Of a DNA stretch of 64,000 nt, positions 9,522 through 17,655 are shown piece after piece (position 1 is the stretch's first letter; the number at the start of each line of letters is the position of its first letter). A model generated the notes under the pieces. The model ran no database searches. It saw only the letters and a program-made list of their open reading frames with translations, and was not told the DNA's origin. The translations under genes and the position numbers were made by a program. This stretch comes from Stutzerimonas nitrititolerans (GTDB lineage Bacteria > Pseudomonadota > Gammaproteobacteria > Pseudomonadales > Pseudomonadaceae), in the NCBI RefSeq assembly GCF_003696285.1, contig NZ_RFFL01000002.1, positions 248,001 to 312,000 on the forward strand, read 5' to 3'.

Positions 9522-9872
9522 TGCTTGTCATCCTTCCTTGGATTGTTTTCGGCTCCTTTGCCGCAGGCATTTCAAGCGATGCCCCATCGTCGCTAAGGCG
9601 AGCGATACACCCGGCGGATTATCGACCCAGTACCGAAGCACTGCCGTGACGAGCTCCCCGAATCACATTTCTCGCCCGAAGCAGACATGGCTTGCGCTCT
9701 TGAGCTAGGTTTACCGCTCCCTAGTCGTTCGCGGCACCACCAGGGCCATCGTAAAAAGAGCCGCACACCATGAGCAACGCCGACGCCTTCGCCGGGAGAG
9801 GGCCTGGCAAAGGGGGCAGATTCCATCCTGCTTGAGCTGCGCATTCGCTGCATGCGTTTATATGCGAGGCGC
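9522..9872. other. Intergenic stretch upstream of the effector, contains a gene remnant
   Basis: This 351-base stretch has no convincing intact gene. It includes the ribosome site and presumably the promoter of the effector at its left end, and a short remnant resembling the start of the DUF294 gene at 9757-9835. I found no PAAR, VgrG or adaptor remnant on either strand. Confidence 0.6.
9757..9835 (+). pseudogene. Truncated copy of the 5' end of the DUF294 gene
   Basis: At 9770 the sequence reads ATG then codes SNADAFAG and stops at 9833-9835 after 21 codons. The intact DUF294 gene at 4475 begins MSKADAFAEAG. The first 25 bases match with two differences, and GCACACCATG precedes this copy as a similar GCACACCATG precedes the intact gene at 4441-4450. 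The most likely reading is a fragment left by duplication or rearrangement when the effector module entered this locus. Its position next to the symporter genes suggests the DUF294 gene once started here. The match is short, so chance convergence cannot be excluded. Confidence 0.55.
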
Positions 9873-10394
9873 CTAAGATCGGGCGGAAACACAGACGGTC
9901 TGGTAAAGCGGCTCATCCACCTGCATCTCGGTCATGGCTTCAAGCTTCGCCTGGCCGTCCTCGTTCAGCCGGAACATCACCTTCTCGGTACAGAGCGCCT
10001 GGTAATTCGCGCTTTTCACTGTGGACATCAGATGATGTTTCTCGAAGCGATACAGGGTGAACCGGGCGATGCGGCCCTTTTCCGTGTCCTCGACCTGCGC
10101 ATTGGCAGCATCCAGCACCGTATAGGCCAGCGGCATCGGGAATTTCATGGTCCAGGGGCGCCACAGCATATCGCCCTCTTCGCTCGAAACCACTACCGAA
10201 CCTTCAGGCAGCCGCGCCTGCTTGCTCTCGAACCAGGTGTATTCGTAGTGAATGGTATAACCGAGCATGCCCAGACCGGCGAACACCGGGATGATCCACT
10301 TCGGCAGCCAATTGCGAGACAGATTGCGCAACAGCAGCGCAACCCCTGCACCTGCAAGGGCAGCAGAGATTGCAGCAACGAGATGCCAGATCAT
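9873..10394 (-). CDS. Conserved inner-membrane protein of unknown function
   Basis: A 173-residue protein with two N-terminal membrane helices (about residues 2-24 and 33-50) followed by a soluble domain of about 120 residues containing EEGDMLWRPWTMKFPMPLAYT. I recognise no characterised family. AAGGAAG is well placed 9 bases before the ATG. It lies just downstream of the symporter's strong terminator, whose T run directly abuts its ribosome site, so it is either transcribed by read-through or needs a promoter I cannot see. The soluble part could face the periplasm or the cytoplasm. Confidence 0.7.
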   Translation of the reverse strand: MIWHLVAAISAALAGAGVALLLRNLSRNWLPKWIIPVFAGLGMLGYTIHYEYTWFESKQARLPEGSVVVSSEEGDMLWRPWTMKFPMPLAYTVLDAANAQVEDTEKGRIARFTLYRFEKHHLMSTVKSANYQALCTEKVMFRLNEDGQAKLEAMTEMQVDEPLYQTVCVSARS

Positions 10395-10406
10395 AAATAG
10401 ACTTCC

Positions 10407-10441
10407 TTAAAAAAGTCGGGCTTCCAAATGGAAGCCCGACT
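10407..10441 (-). terminator. Strong rho-independent terminator of the symporter operon
   Basis: Read on the minus strand, perfect 12-bp arms AGTCGGGCTTCC and GGAAGCCCGACT flank a 4-base loop and run into six T residues. It sits 54 bases past the symporter stop and 13 bases before the next gene's start codon. Confidence 0.9.
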
Positions 10442-10494
10442 CGTATCTCAACCCTGGATCGGGTTCGTCACCCGACTTCTGGTCGAATTATCAC

Positions 10495-12264
10495 TTAGTG
10501 AGCGATTGCAGCACCAGCACCCTTGGGAGTACGTACGCTTTCCACCAGGTCCTGGATTTCCTTCGGCGGAGCCTCGGTAGCCAGGGATACGGCGTAGGCC
10601 ACTGCAAAGTTCAGGATCGCACCAATCGCGCCGAACGCCTGCGGGGAAATACCCATCATCCACTGATCAGGAGTGTTGGCGAAGGTGTTGGTGCCAGGGA
10701 TGAAGAACCAGCCCAGGTACAGGAAGATGTACACGCTGGTGCTCACCACACCAACCACCATCCCCGCAACCGCGCCCTTGCTGTTCACACGCTTGGAGAA
10801 GATCCCCATCATCAGCGCCGGGAACAGGCTCGATGCGGCAAGACCGAACGCCAGTGCCACCACCTGCGCCGCGAAGCCCGGTGGATTCAGGCCCAGCCAG
10901 GTAGCCAGGATGATCGCCGCCGTCATGGACAGACGTGCCGCCATCATCTCGTTCTTCTCGCTGATTTTCGGGTTGATGATCGTCTTGATCAGGTCGTGAC
11001 TGATGGCCGAGGAGATGGCCAGCAACAGACCCGCAGCAGTGGACAAAGCAGCAGCGATGGCACCCGCAGCGATCAGACCGATGACCCAGCCCGGCAGGTT
11101 GGCGATTTCCGGGTTGGCCAATACGATGATGTCGTTGTTGACGGTCAGCTCGTTGCCGTTCCAGCCGCGCTCCTGCGCAGTGGGGGCGAACGCAGCGTTG
11201 GCGTCGTTGTACATCTGGATACGACCATCGTTGTTCTTGTCTTCAAACTTGATCAGACCGGTTTCTTCCCAGGTCTTGATCCAGCCCGGACGCGCTTCGT
11301 ACTGAATCGCCTCGGCCGCAGGACCTTCCGGATAAATGGTATCCACCAGGTTCAGACGAGCCATGGACGCAACCGCCGGAGCAGTCAGGTACAGCAGCGC
11401 GATGAAGATCAGGGTCCAACCAGCCGACCAACGGGCATCGGCCACTCTCGGTACGGTGAAGAAGCGAATGATGACGTGCGGCAGACCGGCGGTACCGATC
11501 ATCAGCGACAGGGTGAACAGGAACATGTTCAGCTTGTTGTCGACATCAGCAGTGTAGGCAGCGAAACCCAGGTCCTGAACGACGGTATCCAGCTTGTCCA
11601 GTAGCGGCATGCCGGATTCGACGTGGGTACCGAACATCCCGAACATCGGGATCGGGTTGCCGGTCAGCTGCATGGCAATGAACACCGCCGGAATGGTGTA
11701 GGCGATGATCAGTACGATGTACTGCGCCACCTGGGTGTAGGTGATGCCCTTCATGCCGCCGAATACCGCATAGGCGAACACGATCGCGGCAGCGATCCAG
11801 ATACCCGCGGAGTTGCTCACTTCGAGGAAGCGGGAGAAGGCCACACCAGCGCCGGACATCTGGCCGATCACGTAGGTCACGGAGATCAGGATCAGACAGA
11901 TAACCGCAACCAGACGCGCACCGCGGCTGTAGAAACGGTCACCGATGAAATCCGGCACGGTGAACTTGCCGAACTTGCGCAGGTAGGGCGCCAGCAGCAT
12001 TGCCAGCAGTACATAACCACCGGTCCAGCCCATCAGGTAGACCGAGGTGGCGTAACCACCGGAAGCGATGATACCCGCCATGGAAATGAAGGATGCCGCG
12101 GACATCCAGTCCGCTGCCGTCGCCATACCGTTGGTCACGGGATGAACGCCCCCGCCAGCGACGTAAAACTCCTTGGTTGATCCAGCACGGGCCCAGACCG
12201 CAATCCCGATATAAAGCAGGAAAGAGGCGCCCACGAACAGCATGTTAATCCAATATTGGCTCAT
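10495..12264 (-). CDS. Sodium:solute symporter large subunit (VC_2705-type, acetate/organic-acid uptake)
   Basis: A 589-residue polytopic inner-membrane protein of the SSS family, with about 12-13 hydrophobic helices and family motifs such as ATAADWMSAASF and GTAGLPHVIIRFF. It is distinct from E. coli ActP in length and in a hydrophilic insertion at about residues 300-385, which contains DKNNDGRIQMYND, a loop resembling an EF-hand calcium site. It probably imports acetate or another small carboxylate with sodium. The GAGGAG ribosome site overlaps the stop of the upstream small-subunit gene 6 bases away, so the pair is translated together. The substrate is inferred from the family and from nearby glyoxylate-cycle genes. 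Confidence 0.88.
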   Translation of the reverse strand: MSQYWINMLFVGASFLLYIGIAVWARAGSTKEFYVAGGGVHPVTNGMATAADWMSAASFISMAGIIASGGYATSVYLMGWTGGYVLLAMLLAPYLRKFGKFTVPDFIGDRFYSRGARLVAVICLILISVTYVIGQMSGAGVAFSRFLEVSNSAGIWIAAAIVFAYAVFGGMKGITYTQVAQYIVLIIAYTIPAVFIAMQLTGNPIPMFGMFGTHVESGMPLLDKLDTVVQDLGFAAYTADVDNKLNMFLFTLSLMIGTAGLPHVIIRFFTVPRVADARWSAGWTLIFIALLYLTAPAVASMARLNLVDTIYPEGPAAEAIQYEARPGWIKTWEETGLIKFEDKNNDGRIQMYNDANAAFAPTAQERGWNGNELTVNNDIIVLANPEIANLPGWVIGLIAAGAIAAALSTAAGLLLAISSAISHDLIKTIINPKISEKNEMMAARLSMTAAIILATWLGLNPPGFAAQVVALAFGLAASSLFPALMMGIFSKRVNSKGAVAGMVVGVVSTSVYIFLYLGWFFIPGTNTFANTPDQWMMGISPQAFGAIGAILNFAVAYAVSLATEAPPKEIQDLVESVRTPKGAGAAIAH

Positions 12265-12270
12265 TCCGGC

Positions 12271-12534
12271 TTACTCCTCGACCCCAAATTCCTTGTCCAG
12301 TTTGTTCAGCCGCCACGCGTAGTGGAAGATGATCAAAATGAACGTGATGATGGAGCCCTGTTGAGCAAACCAGAATCCCAGATCTGTACCACCGACCGGA
12401 ATACCGGACAGCATTGGACGCAAGAGAATGGCGAAGCCATATGAGACCAGAGCCCAGACCACCAGGCTCCATGTTATGAGGCGAACGTTCGCCTTCCAGT
12501 ACGCAGCAGCATTTTCTTTGTCATTGTCGGCCAT
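12271..12534 (-). CDS. DUF4212 small subunit of the symporter
   Basis: An 87-residue membrane protein with two helices (about residues 18-40 and 55-75) and the family signature LGFWFAQQGSI followed by YAWRLNKLDKEFG. DUF4212 proteins are encoded immediately upstream of VC_2705-type symporters and are thought to form the small subunit. The start is at 12534, because GGAG is 7 bases upstream; an in-frame ATG at 12576 would add 14 residues without a ribosome site. It is the first gene of the operon. Confidence 0.88.
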   Translation of the reverse strand: MADNDKENAAAYWKANVRLITWSLVVWALVSYGFAILLRPMLSGIPVGGTDLGFWFAQQGSIITFILIIFHYAWRLNKLDKEFGVEE

Positions 12535-13197
12535 TGACGTTCTCCGCCTTATTGTTATTACGAGAGAAGGAACCACGGCAGGAATCTAGCAAAGGTGGGT
12601 TACCGAATGAAAGCCCCGACTTTAGTCTGACGAAGGCTCTACAACGCATCTGATTTCCTTAACCAGCCGCTTCACAAAAGGCCATCCGGGTTCCATCGAG
12701 CCACTCTGCCATGGCTACCTGAATCTTCGTGTTTTCAGGCAGAAACGTCTCGAGCGCACCGCAGCCAGGAAGAGCCTTTCAGAACAACCTTGTCGAATGC
12801 AAGGACAATGCAGGAGCGCTTTCGAGCGCCCACCCGGCCTGTTTGTTTTTTGAACATCGAATTCTGTCAGCCATGACAGTCGACATTAATGAATCAGCAG
12901 TCATGAACAAACAGAGATTGTAAAGTGCAAACCACCGAATGACCGGAAAGTCACAAAACAACAAAACCAGTCATTGCCAATTTGAATATATTAAAAGCTT
13001 CAAGAAAGCTTCTTATATCCACAATAAAGTTTTAATACTACGAAGAATACAATCCACCACATAACTACCAATGGTGACGACATATATAGGGGAGTCGCTC
13101 CGCATAAGTCACCAACGGACCGACTGCGATAAAGGAGCGGCCCCAAGGCCAGCGGCACGGCCCCATGGACAGCCATGCCGCACCCTGACGTTTCACC
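12535..13197. other. Long AT-rich intergenic region upstream of the symporter operon
   Basis: About 660 bases without a convincing gene. The part nearest the symporter should hold its promoter; a palindromic GACTTTAGTC at 12618-12627 could be a regulator site. Bases 12940-13100 are strikingly AT-rich compared with the rest of the window and contain AAGCTT twice close together (12998-13015). Short open frames here have no family resemblance. Confidence 0.5.
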
Positions 13198-13707
13198 TCA
13201 ACAGGTAGGCCGACCTGCGGTGTACCTGTCCGCCGGATCGATCGCAGCGCCCAGGTCGCGGATGGTTTCGGCGCCGATCAGGAGTGGATAGCTGAAATGG
13301 CTGCGGTCGGTGAGATTGACCTCGGCCTCGCGCAACTCGCCACCGATGCACAGCTGCATGCCGATGATCGGCCGCTCGACCCGCGGCGGTTCGCCATCCG
13401 GATCGATCTCACCCACCTCCTCGGCACGCGACTTGATCCGACTGATGCCGATCAGCGGCTGCTCATAGAAGGTGTCGTCGGCCCCTTCGACAGCCAGACG
13501 GAAGCGAACCCAATCTTCACCATCGCGCTGGAAACGTTCAATATCACGCGCCGACAAGGATGCGGTCATGGCGCCGGTATCCATCTTGGCGGGCAGGGTC
13601 TTGCCGATTTCTTCGATCTTGATGTGCTCGTAACGGCCATAGAGGACGGGGTCGGCGGCAAACGCCGGCAGCGCAAGCAGCGCCGTGAAGAAAACAACGC
13701 GAGACAA
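13198..13707 (-). CDS. Secreted retropepsin-like aspartic protease (RimB/Zn_protease family)
   Basis: A 169-residue protein with signal peptide (FFTALLALPAFA). The mature part contains MDTGAMTASLSA, the DTG motif of single-lobe, dimerising retropepsin-like proteases often annotated as ATP-dependent zinc proteases, and a second family block LLIGAETIRDLGA near the end. Relatives lacking a signal peptide accompany RimK glutamate ligase, but no rimK is nearby and this copy is exported. Translation appears to start at TTG 13707, with AGGAG 6 bases upstream and no suitable ATG. It is divergent from dbpA. Confidence 0.8.
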   Translation of the reverse strand: MSRVVFFTALLALPAFAADPVLYGRYEHIKIEEIGKTLPAKMDTGAMTASLSARDIERFQRDGEDWVRFRLAVEGADDTFYEQPLIGISRIKSRAEEVGEIDPDGEPPRVERPIIGMQLCIGGELREAEVNLTDRSHFSYPLLIGAETIRDLGAAIDPADRYTAGRPTC

Positions 13708-13864
13708 AACAAGCTCCTGTGTACTGCTAGTGGGTAATTATCGATGGTCTTCGCGCCGCTGGGTTCCATCCGGCGTCCTTACAAAAGGTTTCGCGCTCGA
13801 CACGACCACGGGCGCGCTGGCGGCCTGCTAGACTGCAGGCCGTTTCCTGCCGAAGACTTCCTCC

Positions 13865-15244
13865 GTGCCCAGTACCGCCTTTTCTGACCTGCCCCTTGGT
13901 GCCAGTACGCTGGCCAACCTCGCTTCCCTTGGCTACGCCGAGATGACGCCGATCCAGGCCCAGAGCCTGCCCATCATGCTCAAGGGCAGCGATCTGATCG
14001 CCCAGGCCAAGACCGGCAGCGGCAAGACGGCGGCCTTCGGCATTGCCCTGCTGGAACCGCTCAACCCACGTTACTTCGGCTGCCAGGCGCTGGTGCTCTG
14101 CCCAACGCGCGAGCTGGCCGATCAGGTCGCCAAGGAGCTGCGCCGGCTGGCCCGCGCGGCAGACAACATCAAGATCCTGACACTGTGCGGCGGCGTTCCC
14201 ATCGGCCCGCAGATCGGCTCGCTGGAGCACGGCGCGCACGTTATCGTCGGTACGCCCGGACGCGTGCAGGAGCACCTGAAGAAGGGCACGCTGAAGCTCG
14301 ACGGGCTCAATACGCTGGTGCTCGACGAAGCCGATCGCATGCTCGACATGGGTTTCTACGACGCCATCGCCGAGATCATCGGGCAGACGCCGAGCAGGCG
14401 GCAGACGCTGTTGTTCTCCGCGACCTACCCCGCCGGCATCGAGCAGCTCAGCGCTGCCTTCATGCGTGCCCCGCAGCAGGTGCGAGTGGAGGCCATGCAT
14501 GACCAGAAGCAGATCGAGCAGCGCTTCTACGAGATCGATCCGGCCGAGCGCATGCCGGCCGTGATGCGCATCCTCGCCGGCTTCCGACCGGAAAGCTGTG
14601 TGGCCTTCTGCTTCACCAGGCAGCAATGCCAGGAACTGGTCGAATACCTCGGCGCCAAGGGCATCTCGGCCATGGCGCTGCATGGCGACCTGGAACAGCG
14701 CGACCGCGACCAGGTGCTGGCGATGTTCGCCAACCGCAGCCTGTCGGTGCTGGTAGCCACCGATGTGGCCGCCCGCGGGCTGGATATCGACGCCCTGGAC
14801 ATGGTGATCAACGTCGAGCTGGCGCGCGACTCGGAAATACATGTGCATCGCATCGGGCGAACCGGGCGTGCCGGCAAGCGAGGTGTCGCGATCAGCCTGG
14901 TCGCTCCGGCGGAAGCCCACCGTGCCCGGGCCATCGAGGAGCGTCAGCAGGCGCCCCTCGACTGGTATCCGCTGAGCGATCTCAAGGCGCTGCCCGGCGA
15001 ACCCTTGCAACCGCCGATGGTGACGCTGTGCATCGCTGCCGGGCGCAAGGAGAAGCTGCGCCCCGGCGATATCCTCGGCGCCCTGACCGGCGATGCGGGG
15101 ATACTCGGCGCACAGGTGGGCAAGATCGCCATCTTCGACTTCCAGGCGTTCGTTGCCGTCGAACGTAGTGTTGCCAGGAAAGCGTTGGCACGCCTGAACG
15201 CCGGCAAGATCAAGGGACGCTCGCTGAAGGTTAGGGTGCTGTAG
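13865..15244 (+). CDS. dbpA: ATP-dependent RNA helicase DbpA
   Basis: A 459-residue DEAD-box helicase that acts in 50S ribosome assembly, recruited by 23S rRNA hairpin 92. Motifs in order: Q motif (TPIQAQ), [29 protein letters not shown], and [10 protein letters not shown]. The C-terminal 75 residues (KEKLRPGDILGALTG onward) match the DbpA RNA-binding domain that distinguishes it from RhlE. GTG is the start codon. A hairpin CGGCCTGC/GCAGGCCG at 13821-13842 lies just upstream with a TAGACT core that may serve as a -10 element. Confidence 0.95.
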   Translation: MPSTAFSDLPLGASTLANLASLGYAEMTPIQAQSLPIMLKGSDLIAQAKTGSGKTAAFGIALLEPLNPRYFGCQALVLCPTRELADQVAKELRRLARAADNIKILTLCGGVPIGPQIGSLEHGAHVIVGTPGRVQEHLKKGTLKLDGLNTLVLDEADRMLDMGFYDAIAEIIGQTPSRRQTLLFSATYPAGIEQLSAAFMRAPQQVRVEAMHDQKQIEQRFYEIDPAERMPAVMRILAGFRPESCVAFCFTRQQCQELVEYLGAKGISAMALHGDLEQRDRDQVLAMFANRSLSVLVATDVAARGLDIDALDMVINVELARDSEIHVHRIGRTGRAGKRGVAISLVAPAEAHRARAIEERQQAPLDWYPLSDLKALPGEPLQPPMVTLCIAAGRKEKLRPGDILGALTGDAGILGAQVGKIAIFDFQAFVAVERSVARKALARLNAGKIKGRSLKVRVL

Positions 15245-15356
15245 CAGCCGGGGCCTGCAACGCTCGCCGCGGCTTTTCGCTCGGCCTCCCGCAGCAGGCG
15301 TGACGCGACCTTCCCCTCGCGGCATCCTATAGCCCTCTCCGCCGGGGTTCGATTCG

Positions 15357-17552
15357 ATGCGTCTACCCTCACTCAGCCTGTCCCTGCGTCGCCTCTGGGC
15401 GCTGGAAAAGTTCGGCTACAGCCTTCGCGTTCTGGTGGCACTGGCGGGCAGCATGGTGCTGAGCTGGTATCTGCGCCAGCCAGCGCTGGTGATTCCGCTG
15501 TTCCTGGGCATCATCGCCAGCGCCCTGGCGGAAACCGACGACAGCTGGCGGGGGCGCCTGGTGGCGCTGGCGGTGACGCTGCTGTGCTTCAGCATCGCCG
15601 CGGTGGCCGTCCAGCTGCTGTTTCCCTACCCCTGGCCATTCGCAATCGGATTGGCGCTGGCCACCTTCGTGCTGGTGATGCTCGGCGCCCTGGGCGAACG
15701 CTACGCGACCATTGCCCAGGCGACCCTGATCCTGGCGATCTACAGCATGATCGCCGCCGATCAGCGCGGCGAGAACCTGCATGTCTGGCGCGATTCAATG
15801 CTGCTGGTCGCGGGTGCGGCCTGGTACGGGCTGTTGTCGGTCCTGTGGAACGCGATCTTCACTCACCAGCCGGTGCAGCACAGCCTGGCCCGCCTGTATC
15901 GGGAGCTGGGCGAGTATTTCCGGCTCAAGGCGGCGCTGTTCGAGCCGGTGCTCCAGCTGGATCTCGAAGAACGCCGCCTGGAGCTGGCCCAGCAGAACTG
16001 CCGGGTGGTGGCCGCGCTGAACGAGACCAAGGAAACCCTGCTGCATCGCCTCGGCAATCGCCCGGCCGGGGGCCGGATCAACCATTACCTGAAGCTGTAC
16101 TTTCTCGCCCAGGACCTGCACGAGCGGGTCAGCTCCTCGCATTACCCCTATCAGGCCCTGGCCGAGGCCTTCTTCCACAGCGACGTGCTGTATCGCTGCC
16201 AGCGACTGTTGAAGTTGCAGGCGCGCGCCTGTGTGGAACTGGGCACGGCCATCCGCTTGCGCCAGCCGTTCGTCTACAGCGAGGCCAATGCCCAGGCGGC
16301 AAAGGATCTCGAAGCCGCGCTGGCGCACCTGCGGCAGCAGAACAACCCCGCCTGGCGCGGCCTGCTGCGCTCGCTGCGCGCGCTGCTGGGCAACCTGACG
16401 GCCATGCAGCTCCAGCTCGCCAGCGCCAGTAACCCCGATGCCCTGGAAGGCACGCAGGACAGCAGCCTGCTGGACCGCCAGCCGCAATCATTGCGCGACG
16501 CCATCAGCCGCATACGCCTGCAATGCACGCCCACTTCGCTGCTGTTCCGCCATGCGCTGCGCATGACCCTCGCGCTGATCGCCGGCTACGTGGTGCTGCA
16601 CACCGTCCAGCCGGAACAGGGCTTCTGGGTGCTGCTGACCACGCTGTTCGTCTGCCAGCCCAGCTATGGCGCCACGCGGATCAAGCTGGTGCAGCGCATT
16701 TCGGGCACCGTTCTCGGCCTGATCGCCGGCTGGGCGCTGTTCGGCCTGTTCCCCAGCCAACTGATCCAGGCGCTGTTCGCGGTGGTCGCCGGCGTGGTGT
16801 TCTTCGCCACGCGCAGCAGCCGTTACACCCTGGCCACGGCGGCGATCACCCTGCTGGTGCTGTTCTGCTTCAACCAGGTCGGCGATGGCTACGGGCTGAT
16901 CTGGCCGCGACTGATCGATACCCTGCTCGGCAGCCTGATCTCCGCCGCCGCGGTGTTCCTGATCCTGCCGGACTGGCAGGGCCGGCGCCTCAATCAGGTG
17001 GTAGCCACGACTTTCAGCAGCAACAGCGAATACCTGCGCCAGATCATGCACCAGTACCAGAGCGGCAAGCGCGACGACCTGGCCTATCGCCTGGCACGAC
17101 GCAACGCGCACAACGCCGAGGCGGCACTGTCGCGCACCCTGTCCAACATGCTGCTGGAACCCGGCCACTTCCGCCGCGACGCCGAAACCGGCCTGCGCTA
17201 CCTGACGCTGTCGCACACGCTGCTCAACTACCTGTCGGCGCTGGGTGCCCATCGCGAAAGCCTGGCGGACGATGCCCGCGACCCCTTGCTGGAAGACGCC
17301 GCGCGGCAACTGGCCGACAGCCTCGACGCGCTGGCCGGCGCGCTGCGGCAGAACCAGCCTGTGGCGGTTCACAGCGAAGCGGAGGAAGCCCTGGCACAAC
17401 GGCTCGAACAACAGGCGCCAGAGGACCTCGACGACAACCATCGCCTGCTGCAGACCCAGCTCGGCCTGATCTGCCGGCAACTGGCTCCGCTGCGCAGCAT
17501 GACCGCGCATCTGCTCAAACAGGATGCCGATCGAGCCGCCCAACCACACTAG
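15357..17552 (+). CDS. yccS: YccS/FUSC-family inner-membrane protein
   Basis: A 731-residue protein with two blocks of membrane helices (about residues 20-165 and 395-530), each followed by a cytoplasmic helical region, the layout of the FUSC/YccS family related to aromatic-acid exporters. MVLSWYLRQPALVIPLFLGIIASALAETDD near the N-terminus is family-typical. Substrate is not known. It starts 112 bases after dbpA and may be cotranscribed with it. Confidence 0.88.
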   Translation: MRLPSLSLSLRRLWALEKFGYSLRVLVALAGSMVLSWYLRQPALVIPLFLGIIASALAETDDSWRGRLVALAVTLLCFSIAAVAVQLLFPYPWPFAIGLALATFVLVMLGALGERYATIAQATLILAIYSMIAADQRGENLHVWRDSMLLVAGAAWYGLLSVLWNAIFTHQPVQHSLARLYRELGEYFRLKAALFEPVLQLDLEERRLELAQQNCRVVAALNETKETLLHRLGNRPAGGRINHYLKLYFLAQDLHERVSSSHYPYQALAEAFFHSDVLYRCQRLLKLQARACVELGTAIRLRQPFVYSEANAQAAKDLEAALAHLRQQNNPAWRGLLRSLRALLGNLTAMQLQLASASNPDALEGTQDSSLLDRQPQSLRDAISRIRLQCTPTSLLFRHALRMTLALIAGYVVLHTVQPEQGFWVLLTTLFVCQPSYGATRIKLVQRISGTVLGLIAGWALFGLFPSQLIQALFAVVAGVVFFATRSSRYTLATAAITLLVLFCFNQVGDGYGLIWPRLIDTLLGSLISAAAVFLILPDWQGRRLNQVVATTFSSNSEYLRQIMHQYQSGKRDDLAYRLARRNAHNAEAALSRTLSNMLLEPGHFRRDAETGLRYLTLSHTLLNYLSALGAHRESLADDARDPLLEDAARQLADSLDALAGALRQNQPVAVHSEAEEALAQRLEQQAPEDLDDNHRLLQTQLGLICRQLAPLRSMTAHLLKQDADRAAQPH

Positions 17553-17655
17553 GGTCCTGCCGTTTCGTCGCGAGCCGCGTTGCAGCGAGAAATGGCAACA
17601 GACCCTGGGGTCTGTTGCCCCTACAATGCGCGGCTGCGAACCAGGGGAGCAAGCG

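Noticed and set aside
9593-9916. Minus-strand frame that might be a PAAR or adaptor gene upstream of the effector
   Set aside because: Translation shows no PAAR motif or adaptor features and it overlaps the 173-residue gene.
10495-12534. Naming the symporter pair actP-yjcH
   Set aside because: The small protein matches DUF4212 rather than YjcH, and the large one has the VC_2705-type length and insertion; substrate overlap with ActP is possible.
12545-12600. Sigma-54 promoter before the symporter operon
   Set aside because: The closest GG...GC pair on the minus strand has a 12-base spacing, not 10.
12729-12923. 64-codon open frame in the symporter upstream region
   Set aside because: Non-ATG start, no ribosome site and no family resemblance.
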